DNA of 64,000 nucleotides from contig NC_008044.1 in assembly GCF_000014065.1 (NCBI RefSeq), forward strand, positions 333,501-397,500. Direction: 5' to 3'. Each line of letters opens with the position of its first letter. The stretch's first letter is position 1. This DNA is from Ruegeria sp. TM1040 (GTDB taxonomy: Bacteria > Pseudomonadota > Alphaproteobacteria > Rhodobacterales > Rhodobacteraceae). This document shows, piece after piece, positions 10,326 through 19,102 of the stretch. Both the position numbers and the translations under genes were made by a program. A model generated the notes under the pieces. The model made no database searches, was not told the DNA's origin, and worked only from the letters and a program-made list of their open reading frames with translations.

Positions 10326-10363
10326 TTGACATGATTCGGTCGAGTGGTTAACAAAAGGTAAAC
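10326..10363 (+). promoter_or_regulatory. Possible promoter with a CtrA-like box
   Basis: TTGACA at 10326-10331 is a good -35; a weak -10 (TAACAA) follows after 17 bp. Overlapping it, TTAA-CAAAAGG-TAAAC (10348-10363) matches the CtrA consensus TTAA-N7-TTAAC with one mismatch. It lies about 60 bp before the first gene of the LysM/kinase cluster. CtrA control is inference. Confidence 0.4.
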
Positions 10364-10423
10364 GTCAAGTAACAAGTTTATCGTCGGTGGCGTTTTGCGG
10401 ACCGGTGACGGGTGAGGGACAAA

Positions 10424-11269
10424 ATGCAGCAGTTGAAACAGAGGCAGGATTTCACTGCCCGGTCGGCGCACACCAGCAGAACAGAGACCTCGCGATCTCC
10501 TACTCAGATCAAGACGATTTCCACGTCCGGCAATATCAAGCTGGCCCTCAAGAGCAGGCCTGACGCGGAGGGGCCCGCTGATGCGGCCAACTTGCCGCCC
10601 AAAGCCCAGCCCAAAGCGCTTTCAGCTGGCCCCCGACAGGACGCCCCGACCGCATCTGAACACGCATTTGGATCAGGTGGCGATTTTGGCGGCCAGCCGC
10701 GCGGAGCGGGTTTTTTGTCCGATGAACGCTTTGCCAAACCAGCTTTGGCGGCAGCTGCTTTGGCGGGGCTCCTGATCCTCGGCGCCACCACATTTGCGCT
10801 GTTGCCAGAGACCGAGGTCCCTGTAGAGGTGTCGCAAACCGCCGCGGGAACTGCCACGCCCGGGCCTTCTGACAACCTCGCTCGCTTGATGCAGGTGGCG
10901 GCAGTTAACCCGTCACCTGCTTCGGCAGAGGTCGCGCCCGCCGCTGACACCCCCGCAATGGCCGCGGCTGCAACGGGGGCAGGCGATGACATCATGTCGA
11001 AGATGACCGCCAGCACCTTGGCCGCGCTGCGCAGCCCTGCGCCGACTGCTGCGGCTCAGACCGACACTGGCGGGCGAGCGCCCCAGGCCGGGGGTGGTGC
11101 GCTTTATCAGTTGGTGATGACGGCGCATGCCCAGGGGCAGTCGCCAGCCTATATCGACCAAATGCTCAACGCCGCCTATCAGCGCGGCCAGATCTCGGTG
11201 CCAGAGGGGCTTGTTCGCGCCGATGGACGTGTCGACACGACCACCATACTGAGCCTTTTTATCCATTGA
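10424..11269 (+). CDS. Uncharacterised single-pass membrane protein, first gene of the LysM/kinase cluster
   Basis: A 281-residue protein I do not recognise. A basic, disordered N-terminal region of about 105 residues precedes one clear membrane helix (PALAAAALAGLLILGATTFALL, about residues 105-126). A low-complexity Ala/Pro/Thr linker follows, then a small globular-looking end (GGGALYQLVMTAHAQGQSPAYIDQMLNAAYQRG). The likely topology is N-in/C-out. ATG 10424 is chosen because GAGGG lies six bases upstream; a GTG at 10412 is the alternative. The next gene is 123 bp downstream on the same strand, suggesting a common operon with the secreted LysM proteins. Function unknown. Confidence 0.7.
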   Translation: MQQLKQRQDFTARSAHTSRTETSRSPTQIKTISTSGNIKLALKSRPDAEGPADAANLPPKAQPKALSAGPRQDAPTASEHAFGSGGDFGGQPRGAGFLSDERFAKPALAAAALAGLLILGATTFALLPETEVPVEVSQTAAGTATPGPSDNLARLMQVAAVNPSPASAEVAPAADTPAMAAAATGAGDDIMSKMTASTLAALRSPAPTAAAQTDTGGRAPQAGGGALYQLVMTAHAQGQSPAYIDQMLNAAYQRGQISVPEGLVRADGRVDTTTILSLFIH

Positions 11270-11392
11270 TAACAGAGAAATAGCCCCGTGTTTTCCAGTG
11301 CGACTGGCGACGCGGTAGCAAGGCAAAGATCAAGAGCGAGCGCCAAGCTCGACAGGACGATACCATCTAAAATTGTTCTTCAGGGGGACCGA

Positions 11393-12472
11393 ATGAGAAG
11401 ATTGATCGCGGCTGCGGTGCTGGGCGTGTCTGCGCTCTGGGCGCAGGCAAGTGCAGCGCAAACCTGTGGTGGCATGTACACGGTTCAGCCCGGAGACAGC
11501 CTCTCGGTGATTGCGGATCGGCTCTATAAGAATGCGGGCATGTGGACTGCGATCCACAACCGCAACATAGCCGCCATCGGCCCCAAACCCGGATCGATCC
11601 GGGTGGGGATGCGGCTGGAGATCACCTGCCTCAATGGGTTGCCCGTTGGTCTTGAAGGCGGGCGCGCACTGAGTGCGTCCGCCCCGACAGAGGCGACGCC
11701 GGTCCAGATCGTCGCAGGCAATGCCACGGTGCGCCAGAAGATCAACCTTCTGACGGGGGATGATTTTGAACCCTTTACCGGAAAGTCCCTGCACAACGGC
11801 GGGCTGCTGACGGATCTGGTGAATGCGGCCATGACCGAGGCCAACCCCGCGCAGGGGTTTGCGATCCATTGGGTCGACCATTGGGCGGCGCATTTCGACC
11901 CGCTCTTGTCCAATGCGCTCCTCGACATCGGGTTTCCGTGGTACAAACCCAATTGCGCCGAGTTGCCAGACAACTACCGCTGTCAGAACCTGCTGTTCTC
12001 TGACCCGCTTTTTGAGACCTTGACCCTGATGTTCGCGGATGCGGCGCGCCCGGTATCTTTTGGCAGCGACGAGGACCTCTACGGCAAATCGATCTGTCGC
12101 CCCAAAGGCTATGATACCTCTATTTTCAACGAAAACGGCCGCAACTGGCTGCGCGAGGACAAGATCACGCTGGTGGTCGGCGCAACGCCCGGTGACTGCT
12201 TTGACATGGTGCTTGAGGGCAAGGCCGACGGGGTGGTGCTGAATGAATTCACCGGTCGCGACAAGATGAAGGAAATGGGGATCGTGGAGCGCATCCAGGT
12301 GGTGCCACAACCGATTTCGATTCAGTCGCACCATGTGGTTGTCCATAAGTCCCACCCGCAGGCCCAGGAGCTGTTGGCAATTGTAAACACCGGGCTGCGC
12401 GGGATCCGGGAGGATGGCTCCTATCAGGCCATCGTCGAGGACCATCTGGCACGCGTCTGGGCCGGATTTTGA
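11393..12472 (+). CDS. Secreted LysM plus solute-binding-domain protein (copy 1)
   Basis: A 359-residue exported protein: signal peptide (residues 1-22, cut near ASAAQ), a LysM domain at about 27-75 (YTVQPGDSLSVIADRLYKN ... GSIRVGMRLEI) and, after a short linker, a domain resembling family 3 solute-binding proteins (NLLTGDDFEPFTG to the end). Two cysteines (CGGMYTV and LEITC) bracket the LysM domain and are matched in copy 2, suggesting a disulfide. The LysM should hold it at peptidoglycan; the binding domain may sense a small ligand. No permease or ATPase gene is adjacent, so a sensing role with the hybrid kinase downstream is more likely than transport. ATG 11393 follows CAGGGGG. Confidence 0.8.
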   Translation: MRRLIAAAVLGVSALWAQASAAQTCGGMYTVQPGDSLSVIADRLYKNAGMWTAIHNRNIAAIGPKPGSIRVGMRLEITCLNGLPVGLEGGRALSASAPTEATPVQIVAGNATVRQKINLLTGDDFEPFTGKSLHNGGLLTDLVNAAMTEANPAQGFAIHWVDHWAAHFDPLLSNALLDIGFPWYKPNCAELPDNYRCQNLLFSDPLFETLTLMFADAARPVSFGSDEDLYGKSICRPKGYDTSIFNENGRNWLREDKITLVVGATPGDCFDMVLEGKADGVVLNEFTGRDKMKEMGIVERIQVVPQPISIQSHHVVVHKSHPQAQELLAIVNTGLRGIREDGSYQAIVEDHLARVWAGF

Positions 12473-12483
12473 CGGGGGCGAGG

Positions 12484-13557
12484 ATGCAACGCGATTTGGC
12501 TTTCTGGATCGGGCGCCTGCTTTTGGTGGTTGGGCTGCTGTCGGGGGTGGCCCCCAGTGCTGCCCGGGCGATTTGTGATGTGGATTATGTGGCCCAGCCG
12601 GGGGATAATCTTTTTACCATCGCGGAAGCCCATTACGGGGACCGCGATCGCTGGACGGTGATTTATTATCGCAATCAGGGCGAGCTGGCGGGGCCTTCGG
12701 TCATTCCGGGGCGCACGCTGTTTATTCCCTGCCCACCCAATATGCCAATCGAGAGCGCCCCCGCTGACGCGGTCGTGACGCAGGAGACGACTCCGGCCCC
12801 AACGGTGCAGCCCGCCGCAGAGCTCAATCTCTTGACCGGTGGGCAGTATGCGCCTTTCACCGATCCTGATCTGCCTGAACAAGGGCTCATCACCGAGCTT
12901 GTGCGCGCCGCGCTGGAGGTGGCCCCGTCGCCGGTGCCCTACGCGATTGGCTGGGACAATGATTGGAGCCAGCATCTGTCGCCAAAGCTGGAGAGCAAGC
13001 AGTTCGACATGGGGTTTCCCTGGGCAAAACCGGATTGTGCGGCTGACCCGAGTGCGGTGCGCTGCATGCGCTATCACTACTCCGATCCGCTAATGGAAGT
13101 CCCGGTGATGCTCTTTGTGCGCAGCGGCGGGGGCATGGTCTACGGCAGCGACGCGGACGTGATTGGCAAGACTCTGTGCCGCCCGCTGCGCGAGGATGTC
13201 TTTGATCTCGACACAGCAGCGCGGCGCTGGATCAGCGACGACAAAGTGACCCTTGTGCAGCCTGCCGCTGCCGGCGACTGTTTGCGAATGGTGGCCGACG
13301 GGCGTGTGGACGCGGCGGCTCTCAATCTCTTTGTGGGGGCGAGCGCGCTGGTGGCCGAAGGGCTGCGGGGGCGGGTCGAGCCGCTTGAAAAGCCGCTGTC
13401 GCAGGTGAGTCTCCATGTGATTATCTCAAAGACCCATTGGCGCGGCACCTCTCATCTCTATCGGATGAACGCCGGGTTGCGCCACCTGCGCGAGAGCGGG
13501 CGATACGATGAAATCGTAAGCAGACACATGGAGTTGTTCTGGTCGGGCCTCCAATAA
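12484..13557 (+). CDS. Secreted LysM plus solute-binding-domain protein (copy 2)
   Basis: A 357-residue paralogue of the preceding gene. Signal peptide at about 1-28, LysM at 33-80 (YVAQPGDNLFTIAEAHYGD), flanking cysteines (ICDVDY and FIPCPP), then the solute-binding-like domain. Shared signatures include NLLTG, PFT, GFPWxKPxC, YSDPLxE/FSDPLxE, GKxLCRP, DKVTLV and AGDC. The sequences have diverged widely, pointing to an old duplication with different ligands. ATG 12484 has GGGGCGAGG just upstream; the gap to copy 1 is 11 bp, so both are cotranscribed. Next downstream is the CHASE-domain kinase after 158 bp. Confidence 0.8.
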   Translation: MQRDLAFWIGRLLLVVGLLSGVAPSAARAICDVDYVAQPGDNLFTIAEAHYGDRDRWTVIYYRNQGELAGPSVIPGRTLFIPCPPNMPIESAPADAVVTQETTPAPTVQPAAELNLLTGGQYAPFTDPDLPEQGLITELVRAALEVAPSPVPYAIGWDNDWSQHLSPKLESKQFDMGFPWAKPDCAADPSAVRCMRYHYSDPLMEVPVMLFVRSGGGMVYGSDADVIGKTLCRPLREDVFDLDTAARRWISDDKVTLVQPAAAGDCLRMVADGRVDAAALNLFVGASALVAEGLRGRVEPLEKPLSQVSLHVIISKTHWRGTSHLYRMNAGLRHLRESGRYDEIVSRHMELFWSGLQ

Positions 13558-13659
13558 GATCCGCTGCAGCCTTGCCATATCGGAAACAATGTCCCGGTGA
13601 TCTTCGTGATTATCGGTTGATTTTGAATTACAAATATCTCTTTGAGCTTCGAGGGAATG

Positions 13660-13716
13660 ATGAAACTGTGCTTGTTTAACGGCACGGGAAGGATTCTGAT
13701 GGATACTGCCTGCTAG
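13660..13716 (+). other. Possible 18-codon leader ORF ending on the kinase start
   Basis: GAGGG at 13651-13655 precedes ATG 13660, which opens an 18-residue frame (MKLCLFNGTGRILMDTAC). Its TAG stop (13714-13716) overlaps the GTG at 13716 of the kinase frame (TAGTG). This layout would allow translational coupling. It is too short to judge by composition. Confidence 0.3.
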
Positions 13717-16238
13717 TGTTAACGAGGACCAAGTATGAAACGGAGACCGAAGCGGTGCGCGATTGGTTGCAGTCATTTTTTGTAGCTCTGGGGAACCGGA
13801 CGTATCTGCCAACCTGGATCGCACTCTTTGTCGTTGGCATCGCCTTTGCCTATGCAGAGAGACAGAACCAGATCATCAATGATCAGGAACTGCGCGCCGA
13901 GGTGCAGGCAGAAGTCGGGCTGATCCGATCCCATCTCGAAGGCAAGCTGACAGCAGATGTGCAGCTGATCAAAGGTCTTGTCGGGGCGTTGATGGCTGAA
14001 CAGCTGATGACGCAGGAAACCTTTAACGAGGTGGCCTCTTACGCTGCCGGTGATCGGCATGAAATCCTGAACATCGCCATCGCGCCCGATCTGGTTGTCA
14101 CCATGGTCTACCCCTACGAGCGCAACAAGGCGGTGCTCGGCCTTGATTACAACAAGAACGAAGCCCAGCGAGAAGCCGTCATGCGCATGCGTGACAGTGG
14201 CGAGATCGTGTTGGCCGGTCCGGTGAACCTCGTGCAAGGGGGCACGGGGTTTATCATTCGCTACCCGGTCTTTGCCGGTGAAGGCGCGGATCGCAGGTTC
14301 TGGGGTATGGTCGCGGCCGTGATCGACGCCGATGCACTTTATGCGGAGGCGGGGCTCGCGGCAGAGGACCTGCCGATTGAAATCGCACTCAGTGGCCGTG
14401 ACGGGACAGGCCATCAGGGCGGTGTTTTCTACGGGGATCAGAACATTCACGACCATGATCCGATTGTGACGGATGTGTTTCTGCCAACCGGCACCTGGGA
14501 ATTGGCGGCGATTCCGCGTGGCGGCTGGCCCAAACAGCCCGGGAACCTGCTAGAATTGAGGCTGGTCCTTTTGGCGGCCGGGATCTTGATCATTGTGCCG
14601 ACGTTCATGGCATGCCGGCTCTCTGCGGTGCGGCGGGCGACCATCAACACGCTGCGCAAACGTGAAACCGAGCTGGAGCGCAATCAGGCGGAGCTTGAAC
14701 AGCTCTCGACCGTGGCGCAGAACGCATCGGACAGCATCGTTCTGAGCGGTCCAGATCAGCGGATTTTCTGGGTCAACGAGGCGTTTTCGCGCATGACTGG
14801 CTACACGGTTGACGAGGCCGTCGGCAAACGTCCCGGCGAGCTGTTGAACGGACCTGAGACCGACCCGGCCACCATCCGCGAGATCAGCGAGTATATCTCG
14901 CGCGGGGAGCGGCTCCACCGCGAGATCCTGAATTACACCAAAAGCGGCAAGACGATTTGGGTCGATACCAATCTTGTGCCCGTGCTTGATGAGGACGGCG
15001 AGATAAACATGGTGATTGGCATCGAACGCGATGTGACCTCGCAAAAGCAGAACGCGGCAGAACTGGCGGTGGCCAAGGTTGCGGCAGAGCAGGCAGATCG
15101 CACCAAGACGGAATTTCTCGCCAATATGAGCCATGAGATCCGCACCCCCATGAACGGCATCATCGGCATGGCGGATCTCCTGTCGGAGACGGAGCTACAC
15201 GAGGATCAGGAGCAATATGTCCAGATCATCCGCACCTCCTCGAAGGCGCTGTTGAAGATCATCAACGACATTCTGGATCTCACCCGGATGGAGTCCGGCA
15301 AACTCTCGCTGGAGCCTGTCGATTTCGATCTTGAGAGCTGCATCGAGAATGCTGTTGATATTCTGCGTCCCGTCGCCAGCGAAAAGGGGCTGGATCTGAC
15401 CGTCAATTACGCCTCGGGGCTGCCAAGAACCGTACGGGCTGATGATGGACGCCTGCGACAGATCCTTGTGAACCTCGTGGGCAATGCAGTGAAATTCACG
15501 GCCTCCGGTCGCGTGGACGTGCGCGTGCTCTGCGCATCAACCAACCCCTACCGGCTGACGATCGACGTGCAGGACACCGGGATCGGCATGACGTCAGCAC
15601 AGCTGCACAATATCTTTGATCGGTTTTCGCAGGCAGATGCGGCGACCACGCGCTCCTTTGGTGGCACCGGCCTCGGGCTGACGATCTCGCGCTTGCTGGC
15701 AAAGCAGATGGACGGGGATATCACCGTGTATTCCGACCCGGGACGAGGCAGCTGTTTCTCGCTGCATATCCAGTGCCAGGCGCCCCTTGGCCTGCCCGGG
15801 CATATTGACGCCGACGAAGCGCCGGATCTCGATCTGATCTATGGCTGCAAGGTCCTGCTGGCCGAGGACAATCGCACCAACCGCCTGTTGATCCGCAAAT
15901 ACCTCTCGGATCTCTCTGTCGATCTGATCGAAGCCAGCAATGGCCAAGAGGCGGTGGAACTCTGCGCGCATCATCGTCCGGATCTGATCCTGATGGATAT
16001 GTCGATGCCGGAAATGGACGGGCTCACGGCGACCCGTCTGATCCGCATGCCGCAAAACCCGCACCAACCACCAATCGTGGCTTTGACGGCCAATGCCTTT
16101 GCAAGCGATCGGGAGGCTTGTCTGGCGGCCGGGATGAACGGCTTCTTGTCAAAGCCCATCAACAAGCGCGAGCTCTTGCACGGAATGGCCGGTGTGCTTG
16201 ATGACCCTGACAACCTCAGACGCGTTGCAAGCGGCTGA
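13716..16238 (+). CDS. Membrane hybrid sensor histidine kinase (CHASE-PAS-HisKA-HATPase-REC)
   Basis: 840 residues if started at GTG 13716. Domains: TM1 about 32-48; periplasmic CHASE-like domain about 60-265; TM2 about 278-302; a short coiled coil; PAS about 325-440; HisKA with the phosphoacceptor H473 (NMSHEIRTPMNG); HATPase with NLVGNAVKF (N box), DTGIGM (G1) and GGTGLGL (G2); and a C-terminal receiver with D761 (LILMDMSMPEMDG). No HPt domain is visible, so a separate phosphotransfer protein is expected. The start is uncertain: GTG 13755 is an alternative, and the best-placed ATG (13735) is out of frame. The two LysM-binding proteins upstream are plausible periplasmic partners for CHASE. 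Confidence 0.85.
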   Translation: MLTRTKYETETEAVRDWLQSFFVALGNRTYLPTWIALFVVGIAFAYAERQNQIINDQELRAEVQAEVGLIRSHLEGKLTADVQLIKGLVGALMAEQLMTQETFNEVASYAAGDRHEILNIAIAPDLVVTMVYPYERNKAVLGLDYNKNEAQREAVMRMRDSGEIVLAGPVNLVQGGTGFIIRYPVFAGEGADRRFWGMVAAVIDADALYAEAGLAAEDLPIEIALSGRDGTGHQGGVFYGDQNIHDHDPIVTDVFLPTGTWELAAIPRGGWPKQPGNLLELRLVLLAAGILIIVPTFMACRLSAVRRATINTLRKRETELERNQAELEQLSTVAQNASDSIVLSGPDQRIFWVNEAFSRMTGYTVDEAVGKRPGELLNGPETDPATIREISEYISRGERLHREILNYTKSGKTIWVDTNLVPVLDEDGEINMVIGIERDVTSQKQNAAELAVAKVAAEQADRTKTEFLANMSHEIRTPMNGIIGMADLLSETELHEDQEQYVQIIRTSSKALLKIINDILDLTRMESGKLSLEPVDFDLESCIENAVDILRPVASEKGLDLTVNYASGLPRTVRADDGRLRQILVNLVGNAVKFTASGRVDVRVLCASTNPYRLTIDVQDTGIGMTSAQLHNIFDRFSQADAATTRSFGGTGLGLTISRLLAKQMDGDITVYSDPGRGSCFSLHIQCQAPLGLPGHIDADEAPDLDLIYGCKVLLAEDNRTNRLLIRKYLSDLSVDLIEASNGQEAVELCAHHRPDLILMDMSMPEMDGLTATRLIRMPQNPHQPPIVALTANAFASDREACLAAGMNGFLSKPINKRELLHGMAGVLDDPDNLRRVASG

Positions 16239-16301
16239 TCGCGTGACCCTGAGGTGATCTGCAGGTCCAAGGTCAGAAGATCGGGCGTCATACCCAATCA
16301 G

Positions 16302-16336
16302 AAAACCCAAGGCCGCAAACACGGGCCTTGGGTTTT
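16302..16336. terminator. Bidirectional terminator between kinase and hmuV
   Basis: AAAACCCAAGGCC (16302-16314) pairs perfectly with GGCCTTGGGTTTT (16324-16336) around a 9-base loop, with A and T runs on the two flanks. It serves the convergent kinase and hmuSTUV operons. Confidence 0.85.
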
Positions 16337-16382
16337 ATCGTTTGGATGCGCGGAGCGGTGCAGGCGCCGATCCGCAGTAGAG

Positions 16383-17165
16383 TCATGCCCGCGCCGTTTG
16401 CGGCAGAACAAAGACGGCGGCATCTGCGGGCACTTTTCCGATGCGCAGGTCGCATCCGTAGACCTCTGACAGGCGTTGATCGGTCAGAACGTCCGCCACT
16501 GTTCCGGCACCTGCGGTCTCTCCGCCGGTCATGACATGCACGTGATCGGCATACATCGCGGTGAGGTTCAGGTCGTGCATCACCGCAACCACCCCGCCAC
16601 CGCCATCCGCAAACTGGCGCGCGATATCCATCACCGTCAGCTGATGGGCGATGTCGAGACTGGAGACAGGCTCGTCCAGAAACAACCAGCAAGGTTGCCC
16701 CTCCCGCATCGGAGCGCCGACCTGCGCCAGAACCCGCGCCAGCTGGACCCGCTGTTGTTCGCCTCCGGAGAGTTCCTGATAGGAGCGCCCGGCATAGCCC
16801 TCAAGGTCCACGCGGGCCAGTGCCTCAAAGGGAAGCCGCGTGTTCTGTGCCTCAGGCCCGGCCATCAGCCCCAGTCGCACTACCTCCAGCACCGTGAACG
16901 GAAAGGCGAGATGGGCGGCCTGTGGCAACACCCCGCGCAGGCTTGCCAGCTCCCAGGCGGCGTAGTCCTGCAACAGCCGCCCGTTGAGGGAGATCTGTCC
17001 CTCTGACGGCAGCTCTGCAACCAAGGCCTTGAGCAAGGTGGACTTGCCGGAGCCATTTGGTCCCACGATCGCGGAGAGCGCCCCAGCGCGTGCCGCGAAC
17101 GTCACATCCTTCAGGATCTGCTTTTTGCCGATCGAGAGGGAAATCTGCTGTGCATGCAAGGTCAT
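16383..17165 (-). CDS. hmuV: Haem ABC transporter ATP-binding protein
   Basis: A 260-residue ABC ATPase: Walker A GPNGSGKSTLL (about residues 36-46), Q-loop VLPQAAH, signature LSGGEQQR, Walker B CWLFLDEP and H-loop AVMHDLN. The order HmuS-HmuT-HmuU-HmuV and the FecCD-type partner mark it as the haem-import ATPase. The ATG at 17165 overlaps the hmuU stop (ATGA). It energises haem passage from periplasmic HmuT through HmuU. Confidence 0.93.
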   Translation of the reverse strand: MTLHAQQISLSIGKKQILKDVTFAARAGALSAIVGPNGSGKSTLLKALVAELPSEGQISLNGRLLQDYAAWELASLRGVLPQAAHLAFPFTVLEVVRLGLMAGPEAQNTRLPFEALARVDLEGYAGRSYQELSGGEQQRVQLARVLAQVGAPMREGQPCWLFLDEPVSSLDIAHQLTVMDIARQFADGGGGVVAVMHDLNLTAMYADHVHVMTGGETAGAGTVADVLTDQRLSEVYGCDLRIGKVPADAAVFVLPQTARA

Positions 17166-18250
17166 TGATCCACCATCCCCCGTCGTTTCAGCAAGATCCA
17201 CAGAAACACTGGCGCGCCAAGGACGGCTGTGACGATGCCGATTGGCAGTTCGGCAGGCGCGATGATGGTACGGCTGATGAGGTCGGCGCCAAGCAGCAGC
17301 GTCGCGCCAAGGAGGGCCGCATTGGGCAAAAGCGTGCCATGATCCGGCCCTGTGGCAAGGCGCAGCACATGCGGGACCACGATGCCTACAAAGCCTATGC
17401 CCCCGGTGGCCGCAACGGCGACGCCGGTGGCCGCAGCAACCGAGAAGATCGCGGCGTTTTTCATGCGCTGAACTGAAATGCCCATATGGGCGGCGGCCGC
17501 TTCTCCAAGCGCCAGACAGTTCAACCCATGCGCAAGCCATGTCGCACCCGCGATGGCGATCACGATCACTGGACCTGCGATCATGGATTTCTCCCATGTG
17601 GCCCCGGCAAGGGAGCCCATCTGCCAGAATGTCAGGTCACGCAATTGGTTGTCGTCGGCCATATAGACCAGAATGCCGGAAACCGCGCCTGCAAGCGCTC
17701 CGAGTGCAATCCCCGCCAGCAGCATCGTTGCCACAGACGTGCGCCCGGCGCGGGTTGAGACACGGTAGAGGATCAAGGTGCTCCCCCAGCCGCCGACAAA
17801 GGCCGCAGCCGGGGTTACATAATGACCAAAGAGGCCCTGCACCCCGACCGGAAGCAGGCCCCCGAGAACAATCGACAGGATCGCGCCAAGACCTGCGCCG
17901 GCTCCCACGCCGACAAGGCCCGGATCGGCAAGCGGGTTGCGAAACAGGCCCTGCATCACTGCCCCCGAGACCGCAAGCGCGGCCCCCACCAGGACACACA
18001 GGAGCACGCGCGGCAGGCGAATGTCCCAGAGGACAACGCGCTCCATTGTGCTGAGGTCCTGACCGGAGAGGAGTTTGCCAAGCGCCCCCCAGAGCGAGGT
18101 ACCAGAGGCGCCGAGGGCGAGGTTTACAACGATGGCAAGGGCCAGCAGCACCACAAGAACGACGCTCAGGCGGCGCGCGAGGATGCGGCGATCAAGCTGT
18201 CTGATGTCGCGCGCATAGGGCCCGGGGGAGGGGTCACTCAGTGCCACCAT
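17162..18250 (-). CDS. hmuU: Haem ABC transporter permease (FecCD family)
   Basis: A 362-residue inner-membrane permease with about 9-10 helices. RLPRVLLCVLVGAALAVSGAVMQGLFRNPLADPGLVGVG is split across the classic FecCD signature (residues about 78-116), and GGIGFVGIVVPHVLR marks the ATPase-contacting coupling region. The protein follows HmuT by 3 bp and overlaps hmuV by 4 bp. It forms the channel for haem with HmuV. Confidence 0.94.
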   Translation of the reverse strand: MVALSDPSPGPYARDIRQLDRRILARRLSVVLVVLLALAIVVNLALGASGTSLWGALGKLLSGQDLSTMERVVLWDIRLPRVLLCVLVGAALAVSGAVMQGLFRNPLADPGLVGVGAGAGLGAILSIVLGGLLPVGVQGLFGHYVTPAAAFVGGWGSTLILYRVSTRAGRTSVATMLLAGIALGALAGAVSGILVYMADDNQLRDLTFWQMGSLAGATWEKSMIAGPVIVIAIAGATWLAHGLNCLALGEAAAAHMGISVQRMKNAAIFSVAAATGVAVAATGGIGFVGIVVPHVLRLATGPDHGTLLPNAALLGATLLLGADLISRTIIAPAELPIGIVTAVLGAPVFLWILLKRRGMVDQ

Positions 18251-18253
18251 GGT

Positions 18254-19102
18254 TCAGATCTCACCATATAAAGCGCGGGCGAGTGTCAGCGCCGCATCCG
18301 CTGTCCGCGGACCAAACCCCAGTAGATAGAGGCCATTCATGCGCACAACGGAGCCCGTCTCGGCCGCGGGGGTGGTGACGATGGCGGGCAGCGCGAGAAG
18401 TGTCTCGTCGGGCATGCCGTGGTCGCCGCCGCGATCCATCATCAGGATCACATCCGGCTGCGCGCGGGTCACGGCCTCGTCGGTCATGAGCTTGTAGCCC
18501 TCAAACTCCGACAGCGCGTTGACGCCCCCCGCGAGGGCGATGATGCCATCGGCGGCTGTATTTGTCCCCGAGGCCATGATGCGACCGCCACGCGTGGAAA
18601 GGACAAACAAGACGCGTTTGCGCTCGCTGTCGGGAAGGCGTGCGACGCGCTCGGCCACTGCTACCAGTTCGCCCTCTACTTTGTCGGCGAGGGTTGCGGC
18701 CGCGTCGGGTTCGCCAATGGCCGCACCCACGGCGTTGATCTTGTCGACGATGCCTTGGGCACTGAAGTCATCCGGCACTTCGACAAAGGTGATGTCGGCC
18801 TGTTTCAGGACTGCCAGCGTTTCTGCCGGGCCTGCGCCCGCCTCGGAGACGATCAGGTTTGGGTTCACGGATAGCACCCCCTCGGGTGCAAGGGCGCGCA
18901 TATAGCCCACATCGGGCAGGGCCTCGGCCTCTGCTGGATAGCTTGATGTGGTGTCGCGGGCGACAATTTTGTCCTCTGCACCAAGGGCATAGATGATTTC
19001 CGTAACGGAGCCTCCGATCGAGAGGATCCGGTCTGCGGCCTGCGCCACCGGTGCCGTCATCAGGCTGGCGGTGGCCGTCGCGACCAAGAGAAGGTGACGC
19101 AT
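18254..19102 (-). CDS. hmuT: Periplasmic haem-binding protein
   Basis: A 282-residue substrate-binding protein with a Sec signal (MRHLLLVATATASLMTAPVAQA). RILSIGGSVTEIIYALGAEDKIVARDTTS is the usual start of the helical-backbone (cluster A-II) metal/haem binder family, and DVGYMRALAPEGVLSVNPNL supplies the conserved Tyr region that in HmuT/PhuT ligates haem iron. ATG 19102 overlaps the hmuS stop (TGATG), so translation is coupled; the ATG 54 bp upstream lies inside hmuS. It passes haem to HmuUV. Confidence 0.93.
   Translation of the reverse strand: MRHLLLVATATASLMTAPVAQAADRILSIGGSVTEIIYALGAEDKIVARDTTSSYPAEAEALPDVGYMRALAPEGVLSVNPNLIVSEAGAGPAETLAVLKQADITFVEVPDDFSAQGIVDKINAVGAAIGEPDAAATLADKVEGELVAVAERVARLPDSERKRVLFVLSTRGGRIMASGTNTAADGIIALAGGVNALSEFEGYKLMTDEAVTRAQPDVILMMDRGGDHGMPDETLLALPAIVTTPAAETGSVVRMNGLYLLGFGPRTADAALTLARALYGEI

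Noticed and set aside
17166-17597. Extension of the hmuV frame by 144 codons
   Set aside because: It is a Cys/His/Arg-rich shadow of hmuU; the ABC domain starts at ATG 17165.
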